Positions 51,043-60,969 of a DNA stretch of 64,000 nucleotides are shown piece by piece. The first letter of the stretch is position 1, and every line of letters begins with the position of its first letter. The position numbers and the translations under genes are program-made. Under the pieces are notes generated by a model that worked only from the letters and a program-made list of their open reading frames with translations, was not told where the DNA came from and did no database searches. Origin of the DNA: Flavobacteriaceae bacterium PS02337 (lineage in GTDB: Bacteria; Bacteroidota; Bacteroidia; Flavobacteriales; Flavobacteriaceae); contig JASCOE010000001.1 in NCBI GenBank assembly GCA_029959285.1, positions 682,001-746,000 on the forward strand, given 5' to 3'.

Positions 51043-51537
51043 TTATATAAATGTCAATTCTATTTTTGTTTGTTGGTTTAGAACATTAGCATTAAAATGC
51101 GCGTGTCCTAAATATTCCATGCCTAAATAATCGGCGGTTTTTTTAAACGGAATGTAAAAACTTTCTTCGATTTCATTATCGTGTGAATTTGATATCACGC
51201 CAATTTTCTTTCCTCTAAGTTTTCTTCCGGTTTCTTTTTCAATTCGGATTAAATCTGAAAATCGATCAAAGAAAACCTTCAAAATTCCGCTCATATTATA
51301 CCAATATACAGGCGTTGCAAAAATTAAAGTGTCGTAATTTTCGATTATTCCTTTTATTAAAGGAAAAAAATCATCTTCTCTGTTTTTGCTTTCGTAATCG
51401 TAATAAGAAATATTAAAATCACTTAGATTTATTACCTCTATTCCATGTTCTTTAGAAATTTCGTCTACAATTTTTGTTGTGTTTCCGTTTTTTCTTGATG
51501 AACCTAAAATGATTACTTTTTTACTTTCCATCTTCAA
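51043..51537 (-). CDS. Flavodoxin-fold NAD(P)H-dependent oxidoreductase in the suf operon
   Basis: The 164-residue FMN protein has the phosphate loop GSSRKNGNTTKI (12-23). TPVYWYNMSGILKVFFDRFSDL is the isoalloxazine-binding loop of NAD(P)H:FMN reductases (FMN_red/NQO family). It could deliver electrons to Fe-S assembly or reduce ferric iron, an inference from location. It starts 1 nt after the sufB stop and ends 11 nt before sufC, so it is fully embedded in the operon. Start M51537 is followed by another Met two codons later. Confidence 0.85.
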   Translation of the reverse strand: MKMESKKVIILGSSRKNGNTTKIVDEISKEHGIEVINLSDFNISYYDYESKNREDDFFPLIKGIIENYDTLIFATPVYWYNMSGILKVFFDRFSDLIRIEKETGRKLRGKKIGVISNSHDNEIEESFYIPFKKTADYLGMEYLGHAHFNANVLNQQTKIELTFI

Positions 51538-51538
51538 A

Positions 51539-52987
51539 TTATCCTACAGAACCTTCTAAAGAAATCTCTAATAATTTTTGAGCTTCAACAGCAAATTCCA
51601 TCGGAAGTTTGTTCAATACATCTTTACTGAAACCGTTTACAATTAAGGCAATCGCTTTTTCAGTTGGGATACCTCTTTGGTTGCAATAAAAAACCTGATC
51701 TTCTCCAATTTTACTTGTAGTTGCTTCGTGCTCAATTTTTGCTGATGGATTTTTACTTTCGATATAAGGGAAAGTATGTGCTCCACAATTGTTACCCATT
51801 AAAAGCGAATCACATTGTGAAAAGTTTCTTGCGTTCTCCGCTCTTGGCGAAATCTGCACTAAACCACGGTAACTGTTTTGAGATTTTCCAGCCGAAATAC
51901 CTTTAGAAATAATAGTCGATTTAGTATTTTTTCCTAAATGGATCATTTTAGTTCCCGTATCAGCTTGTTGGTAATTATTGGTAACAGCAATTGAATAAAA
52001 TTCTCCAACCGAATTATCTCCTTTAAGTACACAAGAAGGATATTTCCAAGTTACAGCAGAACCTGTTTCAACCTGTGTCCAAGAAATTTTAGCGTTTGTT
52101 TCGCATAAACCTCTTTTAGTTACGAAGTTGTAAACTCCACCTTTTCCTTCTTTGTTTCCAGGAAACCAGTTTTGAACAGTAGAATATTTAATTTCAGCAT
52201 CGTCAAGAGCGATCAATTCAACTACAGCAGCGTGCAATTGATTTTCATCACGACTTGGAGCTGTACATCCTTCAAGGTAAGAAACGTAACTTCCGGCATC
52301 AGCAATAACTAGAGTTCTTTCGAATTGTCCAGTTCCTGCTTGATTAATTCTGAAATACGTTGAAAGTTCCATTGGGCAACGAACGCCTTTTGGAATATAA
52401 CAGAAACTTCCGTCAGAGAAAACCGCTGAGTTTAACGCTGCGTAGAAGTTGTCTTTTTGAGGTACAACAGTTCCTAAATATTTTTTTACTAATTCCGGAT
52501 GTTCTTTTATCGCTTCAGAAATTGGACAGAAAATAATTCCTTTTTCAGCCAAAGTTTTCTTGAAGGTCGTTGCTACCGAAACAGAATCGACAACAATATC
52601 CATAGCGACATTGTTCATCATTTTTTGCTCATCTACAGAAATCCCCAATTTTTTGTACATCTCTAAAAGTTCTGGATCTACATCGTCCAAAGTTTTGTTA
52701 GGATCTACTTGTTTTGGAGCCGAATAGTATGAAATAGCCTGAAAATCTGGTTTTTCGTAATGTACGTTTGCCCATTCTGGCTCAATCATTTCTTTCCAAG
52801 CACGGAAAGCCTCGATGCGCCATTCGGTCATCCATTCTGGTTCTTCTTTTTTAAGAGAAATAGCTCTTACGATGTCTTCGTTTAAGCCAATAGGAAACGT
52901 CTCAGATTCTATATTAGTATAAAATCCGTATTCGTATTCTTTAGTTTCGAGTTCGATTTTTAAATCGTCTTCTGTGTATTTGCTCAT
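51539..52987 (-). CDS. sufB: Fe-S cluster assembly protein SufB
   Basis: The 482-residue scaffold is recognised by [41 protein letters not shown], the central [41 protein letters not shown], and the C-terminal [27 protein letters not shown], where C435 is a candidate cluster/persulfide ligand. Length fits SufB. It follows sufA through a hairpin-containing spacer. Confidence 0.97.
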   Translation of the reverse strand: MSKYTEDDLKIELETKEYEYGFYTNIESETFPIGLNEDIVRAISLKKEEPEWMTEWRIEAFRAWKEMIEPEWANVHYEKPDFQAISYYSAPKQVDPNKTLDDVDPELLEMYKKLGISVDEQKMMNNVAMDIVVDSVSVATTFKKTLAEKGIIFCPISEAIKEHPELVKKYLGTVVPQKDNFYAALNSAVFSDGSFCYIPKGVRCPMELSTYFRINQAGTGQFERTLVIADAGSYVSYLEGCTAPSRDENQLHAAVVELIALDDAEIKYSTVQNWFPGNKEGKGGVYNFVTKRGLCETNAKISWTQVETGSAVTWKYPSCVLKGDNSVGEFYSIAVTNNYQQADTGTKMIHLGKNTKSTIISKGISAGKSQNSYRGLVQISPRAENARNFSQCDSLLMGNNCGAHTFPYIESKNPSAKIEHEATTSKIGEDQVFYCNQRGIPTEKAIALIVNGFSKDVLNKLPMEFAVEAQKLLEISLEGSVG

Positions 52988-53025
52988 TATATTTTGATGT
53001 TGTCTTAGGTTTAAAGTCTAAATCT

Positions 53026-53059
53026 GAAAGTCAAAAAGCCTTAATGTTTTTTGACTTTC
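53026..53059. repeat. 12-bp hairpin between sufA and sufB
   Basis: Perfect arms gaaagtcaaaaa (53026-53037) / tttttgactttc (53048-53059). There is no T run on the minus strand, so it is more likely an mRNA processing or stability element than a terminator. Surrounding words (aaagtctaaatctgaaag) repeat the same theme. Confidence 0.6.
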
Positions 53060-53069
53060 TGTATTTTGA

Positions 53070-53399
53070 CTATAAAGAGAATGATTCTCCGCATCCGCAA
53101 GTTCTGCTTGCGTTTGGATTATTGAAAACAAATCCTTTTCCGTTTAATCCGCCTGAAAATTCAAGAATTGTTCCGGCTAAATAAAGGAATGATTTTTTTT
53201 CAACTGCAATTTGTATGTCGTTGTCAACGAATATTTTGTCGTCTTCTCCTTTGGTTTTGTCAAATTTTAAATCATAAGACAAACCAGAGCATCCACCGCT
53301 TTTTACGCCTACTCTCACGTAGTCGCTAGCAGCATCAAAACCATCATCAGTCATCAAGTCGATGATTTTCTTTTTGGCAGTATCTGAAACTTTTATCAT
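53070..53399 (-). CDS. sufA: A-type iron-sulfur carrier (HesB/IscA family, SufA-like)
   Basis: This carrier of about 109 residues has the three ligand cysteines in place: SGGCSGLSYDLKF and the C-terminal CGCGESFSL. I start it at 53399 (MIKVSDTAKKKI); the ATG at 53429 adds a basic decapeptide without homology. It is the first gene of the sufAB-reductase-CD run. A -7 element at 53498-53505 gives a leader of about 90 nt. Confidence 0.92.
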   Translation of the reverse strand: MIKVSDTAKKKIIDLMTDDGFDAASDYVRVGVKSGGCSGLSYDLKFDKTKGEDDKIFVDNDIQIAVEKKSFLYLAGTILEFSGGLNGKGFVFNNPNASRTCGCGESFSL

Positions 53400-53732
53400 T
53401 GTTCTTAGATGTTTGTTTTTAAAGAGCATTTTTCTTCTGTAATGAATTTAGTACAGATTTAAAACGCTAATTTTCAATGTTAAATAGAAATTGTCTGCAA
53501 AGATACGACTTAAAAACCTTTTTCCATAACGGTTCACATTATTATAACAAATGTTAAAATAGATAATACTTATTTTGATAAAATTGAAGCCAATTAAGAC
53601 TTTCAAAATGTTAAAATCACTAATTATTTTTAATTTTTTTGCAATTATCGATTTTAAATGTTAAAAAACAAGTATTTATACGGGTTCTGATTTGTTAATA
53701 ATTGGTATTTTTGCAAGAAATTGTGAGTAATT
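53400..53732. other. Divergent promoter region between sufA and the coiled-coil protein
   Basis: About 330 nt of AT-rich non-coding DNA. It holds a minus-strand -7 element for sufA (53498-53505) and a plus-strand TATTTTTG (53706-53713) for the next gene. No iron-responsive or other operator is recognised. Confidence 0.55.
53498..53505 (-). promoter_or_regulatory. Flavobacterial -7 element of the suf operon
   Basis: The minus strand reads TATCTTTG, matching TAnnTTTG, about 100 nt upstream of the sufA ATG. The -33 box is unclear. Confidence 0.5.
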
Positions 53733-54659
53733 ATGAAAAAACAAAATAAAATTAAGTGGTTAAAACCTTTCTTAGCGATCGTTTTTGTTTTAGGAGTAGG
53801 AGCTGCAGTTGTAGTTTTTAGCAATGAATCTGCAACCAATGAAAATGAAGTTAAAAATGAAGTTGTTGCTAAAAAAAATCCAGTTGTAAATCGAGAATTA
53901 AGTGAGCAAGTAAACATTTTAGATTCTTTAAATACATTAAAAGAAGCGTACGATATTGCGATTCAAGAAAAAAGTACTTTGTCTCGAGAATTGGAGTTAG
54001 AAAGAAAAAATGTCGAAAATTTAATGCTTCTTATAAAAGCCTCTCAAAACCCTACGGCAGAACAGATTAAAATTTATAGAAATCAACTTTTTGATTTGAA
54101 AAATTCTTTAGATAGTAAAGTTTCAGAAATTAAAAAACTGAAATTTCAGAATAAAAATCTTCTAACTGAAATTGAAAATCAGAACGTTGTCATGTATCAG
54201 CAGAAAACAGAAAATGATACTTTGGTTTCTAAACAAAAGAAATTAGAATCGACTTTAAAAGATGCTTCAAAACTTTCTTTAAGCAATTTTAAAGTAATTG
54301 CACTTCGTGAAAAAAGTTCTGGTAAAGAATTAGAAACTACAAAAGCAAAAAATACAAACAAGCTCAAAATCAGTTTCACTATTAATGGAAATGCAGTTGC
54401 AAAAACAGGAAAAAGAATTTACTACGTTCAAGTTTTAGATCAGAAAAATACTGTTTTGGGCGATGATAAATTGATCGAATTCGGAAATGATAAAGCTTTG
54501 GTTTATAGTTTTATAGTTGCAACAGATTTTCAAGGTAAGTCTGTAAATGTCTACGGAATCTTAAATGGAGATGAAAATCAATTTAAGAAAGGAACCTATT
54601 TTGTGAATTACTTTGATAAGCAGGAAATAGTGGGCAATACATCGATCACATTAGAATAA
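53733..54659 (+). CDS. Membrane-anchored coiled-coil protein of unknown function
   Basis: The 308-residue protein has an N-terminal transmembrane segment (about 12-32) with an extracytoplasmic remainder. Residues 50-175 are a heptad-rich coiled coil (LKEAYDIAIQEKSTLSRELELERKNVENL). The C-terminal 120 residues form a beta domain (KLKISFTINGNAVAKTGKRIYYVQVLDQ; SFIVATDFQGKSVNVYG). It may act as a periplasmic spacer or scaffold. A plus-strand -7 element at 53706-53713 suggests independent expression. I recognise no family name. Confidence 0.75.
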   Translation: MKKQNKIKWLKPFLAIVFVLGVGAAVVVFSNESATNENEVKNEVVAKKNPVVNRELSEQVNILDSLNTLKEAYDIAIQEKSTLSRELELERKNVENLMLLIKASQNPTAEQIKIYRNQLFDLKNSLDSKVSEIKKLKFQNKNLLTEIENQNVVMYQQKTENDTLVSKQKKLESTLKDASKLSLSNFKVIALREKSSGKELETTKAKNTNKLKISFTINGNAVAKTGKRIYYVQVLDQKNTVLGDDKLIEFGNDKALVYSFIVATDFQGKSVNVYGILNGDENQFKKGTYFVNYFDKQEIVGNTSITLE

Positions 54660-54778
54660 TTTTTTAAAAATAAATTTTTAGTAAAAGGGAATGGGATTTC
54701 AGTAAATTTGAAGTTGCTTCTTTATCATTTTCATCTTTAGTACAAGAAAGTAAAAAAAGTAAACTATAAATATTTGTG

Positions 54779-57295
54779 TTACTTCTTAATTATTTTCTTT
54801 ACGATTGTTTTGTTATTTTCAAGTCCTTTTAGAATATAAATTCCATTGGGTAATGCGCTTATATCTGCTGAATTAGATGTATGAGGAATGTTTCTTTTCT
54901 TTCCCATCATATCGTAAACAGCAATTTCTGTAAGTTCCTGAGAAAAATTAATTTTGCTGCTTGCCGGATTTGGATAAATGACAAAACTACTTTTATAAGA
55001 TTCTGGGACATCGAGCGTTGTTGTTCCTGATAGTATTCTGGCCACGCGACCGACTGTAATGCCATTGTATAAAATAAAAACACCGGAAATTAAAATTTTA
55101 CCGTCTGGCAGAATGATAATATTGTCAACGCTGCTGCTGATTCCCTGATTATTGGCTATTCCCGTTCCTGCAACAAATGTAGTATCGTGTGTTCCGTCTG
55201 TATTGAGTCGGGCAATATTTAAAATTGGCGTACCTCCATAAGATGTAATAGTTCCTCCTATTATAATTTTCCCATCGGATTGTATTGCTATTGACGAAGG
55301 GTTCGTGTAAGGATTTGTTCCAGTATTGACAAATAAGAGTTGTTGAGCTACAAAACTAGGGTCTAATGATCCATCTGCATTAAGGCGTGCCAGTCCTGGC
55401 GGAGGACTATTTGCACCTGTGAAACCAATAAATGTTCCTGATATCAACAATTTTCCATCCGGCTGTATTTTAACTACATCAACATTCCAGTCTATTGAAA
55501 TTCCGAGATTAAATGATGAGTCAAATGTTCCGTCACTATTAAGTCGAGTAATACACTGTTTGGGTATTCCTTTATAGTTTTTAAAATTTCCTGCAATTAT
55601 GATTTTTCCATCAGTCTGTGTAACTATGGAATAAATAACGCTATCGGGTCCTGTTCCTGGATCAAAAGCGGTATCCAAAGTACCATCACTATTAAGTTGG
55701 GCAAACTTGTTTCTTGTAACGCCGTTGTAAGAGGTAAATAATCCGGAAATCAAAATTTTTCCGTCGGTTTGTACCGCTATTGAATAAATACTGTTGTTTA
55801 CTCCTGTTCCTATATTGAAAGTAGTGTCAAGCGTTCCATCGGAGTTTAAGCGGGCTATGCCATTTCTTGAAACACCATTGTAATTGCCAAATCTTCCTCC
55901 GATTAAAATTTTCCCATCGGGTTGTGTTGTAATTGCATAAACAGAACTACTGGGTCCTGTTCCCGTATTAAAAGCGGTATCAAGCGTTCCATCAGCATTT
56001 AGGCGAGCTAGTCTTTTTGTTGCAATACCATTATAAGAACTGAAAAATTCCCCTGTAATTAAAATTTTCCCATCTTGTTGTAATGCCATACGGCTAATTG
56101 ACTGATTTGATCCGCTTCCAAATCCTCCCGGGTTTAAGAAATTAGTATCAATAGTTCCGTCAGTATTCAGTTGGGTAAGTCTGCCTATTAAAGTAGTATT
56201 AAAAGAAGTAAAGTTTCCACCGGTTAAGATTTTACCATCAGTTTTTACAGTTATGGCATAAATACTTTCATTTGCACCTGTGCCAGAATCAAGAGTGGTG
56301 TCCAGTGTTCCGTCTGAATTTAGTTTTGCTAAACTGTTTTTCGCTGTACCATTATAAGATGTGAATGATCCTGCTATTACCATTTTTCCGTTAGATTGTG
56401 GTATAATTTTTCTAACCGAACCATCGAATCCAGTTCCAAGGTTAAAAGTAGAATCAAGTGTTCCATCACTATTAAGTCTGGCAAAACAGCTACTTGAAGC
56501 AAAATTATAAGTTGAAAAATACCCTCCTATTAAGATTTTTCCATCTGCCTGTACGGCGATCGTTTCGATTCCGTTAGCCCCATTTCCAGGATTAAAGGTA
56601 GTATCCAGTGTTCCGTCAGCATTCAGCCGTGCTATGTTTTTTCTGGAAATTCCATCAAAAGCCAAAAAATCACCTATAATTAAAATTTTACCATCGGGTT
56701 GTAGTACTATTTCTTTAACGGTACTGTCAAGGCCAACTGCAGTGCCAAACGATGTGTCAAGTGTTCCGTCTGAGTTTAATCTTGCGATATGCTTTCTTGC
56801 CACACCATTATAGGTTGTAAAATACCCTCCAATCAAAATTTTTCCGTCTGTCTGAACGGCAATTGAATTATAAGAATTAAAACCCGATCCTGGTTCAAAA
56901 GTGGTATCGAGAGTTCCGTCAGCATTAATCCTGGCAATACGATTTTTAGCAATACCATTATAAGAAGTAAACCCTCCGGTAACTACAATTTTACCATCCG
57001 CCTGCAATGCTGCGGTATTAATTGCGGCATTGGCTCCGGTTCCTACATTAAAAGAGTTGTCTGTAGTTCCGTCAGCATTCAGTCTTGCGATACGGTTTTT
57101 TGACTTATAATCATAGCTTTTAAATTCGCCTGCAATTATGATTTTTCCATCTGTTTGTTCTATGATACATTTTACGGTTCCATCAGCTCCTGCACCAATA
57201 ACAGGATTAAAAGTCTTGTCGATCTCTCCGGATTGGGCATATATCACTCCGGTAACTAAGAATAAAAATATTTTTATGAGTAGAGCTCCTTTCAT
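54779..57295 (-). CDS. T9SS-exported protein of delta-60 repeats
   Basis: This 838-residue protein has a signal peptide ending TGVIYAQ. Thirteen copies of the delta-60 motif are present, each of the form ARLN(A/S)DGT-x-D-x-x-F preceded by DGKI-x-I-x-G-x-F and separated by about 55 residues. They probably form a beta-propeller-like or elongated surface structure. The last 80 residues (FVIYPNPASSKINFSQ ... YDMMGKKRN ... ISALPNGIYILKGLE) are a T9SS type A sorting domain, so the protein leaves through the type IX system and is attached to or released from the cell surface. Confidence 0.92.
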   Translation of the reverse strand: MKGALLIKIFLFLVTGVIYAQSGEIDKTFNPVIGAGADGTVKCIIEQTDGKIIIAGEFKSYDYKSKNRIARLNADGTTDNSFNVGTGANAAINTAALQADGKIVVTGGFTSYNGIAKNRIARINADGTLDTTFEPGSGFNSYNSIAVQTDGKILIGGYFTTYNGVARKHIARLNSDGTLDTSFGTAVGLDSTVKEIVLQPDGKILIIGDFLAFDGISRKNIARLNADGTLDTTFNPGNGANGIETIAVQADGKILIGGYFSTYNFASSSCFARLNSDGTLDSTFNLGTGFDGSVRKIIPQSNGKMVIAGSFTSYNGTAKNSLAKLNSDGTLDTTLDSGTGANESIYAITVKTDGKILTGGNFTSFNTTLIGRLTQLNTDGTIDTNFLNPGGFGSGSNQSISRMALQQDGKILITGEFFSSYNGIATKRLARLNADGTLDTAFNTGTGPSSSVYAITTQPDGKILIGGRFGNYNGVSRNGIARLNSDGTLDTTFNIGTGVNNSIYSIAVQTDGKILISGLFTSYNGVTRNKFAQLNSDGTLDTAFDPGTGPDSVIYSIVTQTDGKIIIAGNFKNYKGIPKQCITRLNSDGTFDSSFNLGISIDWNVDVVKIQPDGKLLISGTFIGFTGANSPPPGLARLNADGSLDPSFVAQQLLFVNTGTNPYTNPSSIAIQSDGKIIIGGTITSYGGTPILNIARLNTDGTHDTTFVAGTGIANNQGISSSVDNIIILPDGKILISGVFILYNGITVGRVARILSGTTTLDVPESYKSSFVIYPNPASSKINFSQELTEIAVYDMMGKKRNIPHTSNSADISALPNGIYILKGLENNKTIVKKIIKK

Positions 57296-57522
57296 GATTA
57301 TTTTTTTTAATTGTTTTTAAATCAAACGGTTATATTAATGATGTAAAATTGAATTAAAATGAAATGTCTTACAATACGTAATTAGGAGTATGGATAGTGT
57401 TGTATTTTATCAAAAAAGGAGGGTAAAAGTTAAATAACTTAAATTTTTTAAGAGATGTGTTTGTTCGGAATAAAAAAAATACGCTCAATGGCGTACTAAT
57501 TTTTTTATTCTTTTGATGATTA

Positions 57523-59271
57523 TTAAAAATAAATTTCGATACTGATTTTTAATCCATTATCCGACTGTATTTTTACATTGCCTTTTAAGTGGGCAATTCT
57601 TTTTTTAATATTTATTAATCCGTTTCCAAATTTATTTTCTTCCTGAATTCCTTTGCCATTGTCTTTAATTGTAATGAGAACCCCTTTCTTATCAATTGAA
57701 GAAATTGTAATAATTACTTTAGTGGCATCTGCATGTTTGACAGTATTATTTAAAGCTTCTTTAATAGAAAAAAACAAATTTTTTCTTGAATTTCCGTTTA
57801 GGATTCGGTTCGAAATAGCATCAATATCATCCGAAAAAAGCAACTTAATTTCCGTTCCGTCAAAGAATTTATAGGCATACTGTTTTACATATTCGGTAAA
57901 ATTCTGAACATTATTATTATCAGCATTCAAAGACCAGATAAAAGCATTGAGACGTTGCGAGATTTCAGAACTGGTATTACTTATTTTATCGATCAGGATT
58001 TTCTGCTTTTCGTTAGGATCGTAATTTTTTAATAAATTAGCGTTGATTAAAATACTGCTTAATTCACTTCCAATATCGTCGTGAAGGTCTTTACTGATTT
58101 CATTTTTCTGGTCTAAGATTTTCTTCTGTAATCTGTTTTTTCTTCTGATTATAACAATGATGAGCATTAAAATTAATCCGAAAAAAATCGTGGCAAGGAG
58201 CTGCAGGATTTTTATGTTTTTTTCTTTGTCTAATTGATTAATTTTAGATAAGAGTAGTTTTTTTTCGCTATTAATGTATTGGTCTGTAATATTCTGAGTA
58301 TAAAAATTTCCGTTTTTATTTATATTTTTTTCAATTCTCAATAACTTCTCCTGAATGGAAAGCAATAAAATTGGATTGTTAACAGATTGAAATTTATTGA
58401 ATGACTGTTCGTAAAAAAGTTTTTGAAAAGAAGCATTTACATTGTGGCGGTTTATTATTTCCTGGCCTTTTTCGAAATAATAATGATCTGTTTTGGGGTT
58501 TCCAGAGCCAGATTCTATTAAATTTCCATAACCTAACAAAGCAGTGTCATAAATAGCTCCGTTTAATGAAGTTATGATGCTTTTTTTGAAATAAAATTCA
58601 GCAGAGTCTTGTCGGTTTTTCTTCAAAAATAATTCTCCAAAAGTCCGTTCTACATTGGCAACACATCTTATATTTTTCAGCTTTTTAGCAAAATTATAGG
58701 CTTGTTTGTTGTAAAAATGAGCAGAATCTAACTGTTGGATTTTAATTTTTAACTGGGCAATATTATTATAGATATACTCTTTATTAATCTGATATCTTTT
58801 ATAATTTATATGATAGGTGACAGGGAAATATTTTTTTGCTTTGTGAAAAGATTTTTCAGCTTTGGGTATTTTACCCATTTCGTACCAGTTAATCCCTTCC
58901 AAAAGAAAAGCGTTAGAAAGATGTAAACTGTCCCTGGTGAATGTTGCTAATTTAATTGCTTTTTGAGCCTCATGTAAACCAAATTGAAACAATCCTGAGT
59001 AATAAAAAAGTTCTGACTGTAGACTGTTTATAAAATATTGCTGTGTATCATTGGGACATTTCAGGAGCTTTTTTTTAGAATAATCCAGCCATTTTTGAGC
59101 ATCTTCAATTCTGTCAAGTTCCAAATGTTTTTCAGCAATAGCTATTGAACGGGCTACTTTACAACTACCTATTTTACATTTGCCAAATGCTTCTTCTTTG
59201 TCCGGAATTGTTTTCTGGGAAAAAACAAAAAAAGCCGAAAACAAAAAAAATAAGAAGTAATATAATTTCAT
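57523..59271 (-). CDS. Sensor histidine kinase with TPR-like periplasmic domain (HisKA_3/NarX type)
   Basis: The 582-residue sensor has a signal-anchor start (MKLYYFLFFLFSAFFVFS). TPR-like helices (about 25-300; LEGINWYEMGKIPKAEKSFHKAKKYF) form a periplasmic sensor. A transmembrane segment lies near 357-376, then a HisKA_3 DHp helix with phospho-acceptor H397 (DLHDDIGSEL). The HATPase domain has the N box EALNNTVKHA, G1 DNGKGI and G2 GNGLINI. It partners with the LuxR-type regulator 14 nt upstream. Stimulus unknown. Confidence 0.92.
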   Translation of the reverse strand: MKLYYFLFFLFSAFFVFSQKTIPDKEEAFGKCKIGSCKVARSIAIAEKHLELDRIEDAQKWLDYSKKKLLKCPNDTQQYFINSLQSELFYYSGLFQFGLHEAQKAIKLATFTRDSLHLSNAFLLEGINWYEMGKIPKAEKSFHKAKKYFPVTYHINYKRYQINKEYIYNNIAQLKIKIQQLDSAHFYNKQAYNFAKKLKNIRCVANVERTFGELFLKKNRQDSAEFYFKKSIITSLNGAIYDTALLGYGNLIESGSGNPKTDHYYFEKGQEIINRHNVNASFQKLFYEQSFNKFQSVNNPILLLSIQEKLLRIEKNINKNGNFYTQNITDQYINSEKKLLLSKINQLDKEKNIKILQLLATIFFGLILMLIIVIIRRKNRLQKKILDQKNEISKDLHDDIGSELSSILINANLLKNYDPNEKQKILIDKISNTSSEISQRLNAFIWSLNADNNNVQNFTEYVKQYAYKFFDGTEIKLLFSDDIDAISNRILNGNSRKNLFFSIKEALNNTVKHADATKVIITISSIDKKGVLITIKDNGKGIQEENKFGNGLINIKKRIAHLKGNVKIQSDNGLKISIEIYF

Positions 59272-59285
59272 TTCCCTTTTTTAAA

Positions 59286-59912
59286 TTATCGTTTCAAATA
59301 CATATTAACGGCTTCAACCCGGGTATTTACCTGCAGTTTTTCGTAAATGTGCTGAATATGTTTCCTAACTGTTCCTCCGCTGATCTGAAGATTGTCTGCG
59401 ACTTCCTTATTCATTTTCCCCATAGCTAATAATTCTAAGATTTCATTTTCGCGGGGTGTTAACAGCAATATACTTTCATTAGCAGCTTCATATTTGGAGA
59501 AACTGGTTACAACTTTTCTGGCAATACTGCTGCTCATCGGACTTCCGCCATCAAATAAATCATTCAGCGCCTCAATAATTTTTGTTGGTCCTTCGGTTTT
59601 TAAAATGTATCCACTGGCTCCTGCTTTTAAACTTTTAAAAATGATTTCATCGTCTTCATAAGAAGTACACATTATAAACAACAGATTAGGTTTCTTAGCT
59701 TTTAAAATTGAAACACATTCATACCCGCTATATCCGGGCAGGTTCACATCCATAAGTAAAGCATCTATTGCCAGAGAAGGAACCACTTCTATCGCAGTTT
59801 CAGCATTTTCAAAAGTTCCTGCAAGTTCAAATTGTTCCGTAAACTGAATCATCATCGCTAATGCTTCCCGTAAATCGCGGTTGTCTTCTACAATGCCAAT
59901 TCTTTTCTTCAT
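59286..59912 (-). CDS. NarL/LuxR-type response regulator
   Basis: This 208-residue protein has a receiver domain (1-120) with acidic D10 and phospho-acceptor D55 (LLMDVNLPG), plus the conserved lysine in YILKTEG. The C-terminal LuxR HTH is at about 143-203 (LTPRENEILELLAMGKMNKEVADNLQISGGTVRKHIQHIYEKL). It lies 14 nt before the kinase and is co-directional. Possible targets include the adjacent T9SS protein genes, an inference from position only. Confidence 0.94.
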   Translation of the reverse strand: MKKRIGIVEDNRDLREALAMMIQFTEQFELAGTFENAETAIEVVPSLAIDALLMDVNLPGYSGYECVSILKAKKPNLLFIMCTSYEDDEIIFKSLKAGASGYILKTEGPTKIIEALNDLFDGGSPMSSSIARKVVTSFSKYEAANESILLLTPRENEILELLAMGKMNKEVADNLQISGGTVRKHIQHIYEKLQVNTRVEAVNMYLKR

Positions 59913-60034
59913 TTTGCTTATTCTTATCAGACAATATTAAAAATAATTAAACTCTCCTAAAATACGCAAATAAGCGTAGTAAATAAAACCTAAACCATTA
60001 AATTGCATTAGATTTTGAAATTAATATAGTATAC

Positions 60035-60892
60035 ATGAAACTTTATCCAATAGAATCAGGAAATTTTAAATTAGACGGAGGTGCCATGTTTGGCGTTGTG
60101 CCCAAAACAATTTGGAATAAAACGAATCCCGCCGATGCTAATAATTTAATCGATATTGCCGCACGTTGTTTATTAATAGAAGATGGAAATCGTCTTATTT
60201 TAATTGACACCGGAATGGGCGACAAACAATCGGAAAAGTTTTTTGGTTATTACTCGCTTTGGGGATCTCATTCCATAGATAAATCTTTGGCAAAATATGG
60301 CTTTAATCGAGATGATATTACAGATGTTTTTATGACTCATCTTCATTTTGATCATTGCGGAGGAAGTGTGCAATGGAATTCGGATAAAACAGGTTATGAA
60401 CCGGCTTTTAAAAATGCCAAATTTTGGACAAACGAAAATCATTGGGAATGGGCGACAAAACCAAATCCTAGAGAAAAAGCTTCTTTTCTTTCTGAAAATC
60501 TTTTGCCAATGCAAGAAAGCGGACAATTGAGTTTTATTGAAAGACCAGAAATTGATTTTGGATTTTCAAAGGAATTAAATTTTGACATTTATTACGTTGA
60601 CGGTCATACCGAAAAACAAATGATTCCGTACATAAAATACCAAGATAAAACCATTGTTTTTTGTGCCGATTTATTGGCAACAGCCGGACATATTCCGCTT
60701 CCGTATGTAATGGGTTACGATACGCGTCCGCTTTTGACAATGCCTGAGAAATCAAAATTTTTGAATTTAGCTGCGGATAATAATCATTATTTATTTTTAG
60801 AACACGATGCTCACAATCAAATCATAACAGTTGAACATACTGAAAAAGGCGTTCGATTAAAGGATGTTTTTACTTGCGAAGATATTTTTTAA
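60035..60892 (+). CDS. MBL-fold metallo-hydrolase
   Basis: The 285-residue enzyme has the zinc motif H102-x-H104-x-D106-H107 in THLHFDHCGG. Further ligands are H191 (YVDGHTEKQ), D212 (FCADLLATAGH) and H257 (LEHDAHN). There is no signal peptide. The overall shape resembles quorum-quenching lactonases or uncharacterised hydrolases rather than glyoxalase II; substrate unknown. It is divergent from the response regulator and closed by a terminator. Confidence 0.92.
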   Translation: MKLYPIESGNFKLDGGAMFGVVPKTIWNKTNPADANNLIDIAARCLLIEDGNRLILIDTGMGDKQSEKFFGYYSLWGSHSIDKSLAKYGFNRDDITDVFMTHLHFDHCGGSVQWNSDKTGYEPAFKNAKFWTNENHWEWATKPNPREKASFLSENLLPMQESGQLSFIERPEIDFGFSKELNFDIYYVDGHTEKQMIPYIKYQDKTIVFCADLLATAGHIPLPYVMGYDTRPLLTMPEKSKFLNLAADNNHYLFLEHDAHNQIITVEHTEKGVRLKDVFTCEDIF

Positions 60893-60910
60893 ACAGAAAA
60901 AATTAAGCAT

Positions 60911-60948
60911 AAAAAATCCCATTTCAAATATTGAAAATGGGATTTTTT
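60911..60948. terminator. Bidirectional terminator between the MBL-fold hydrolase and LRR genes
   Basis: Fourteen-bp stem aaaaaatcccattt (60911-60924) / aaatgggatttttt (60935-60948), with A and T runs built into the arms. Confidence 0.85.
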
Positions 60949-60969
60949 AATTGAACTAAATTGTATGGT

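Noticed and set aside
54779-57295. Regularly spaced DNA repeats suggestive of a CRISPR array
   Set aside because: Spacing of about 165 nt and variation between units follow the translated delta-60 motif. There are no short identical repeats, no leader and no cas genes.
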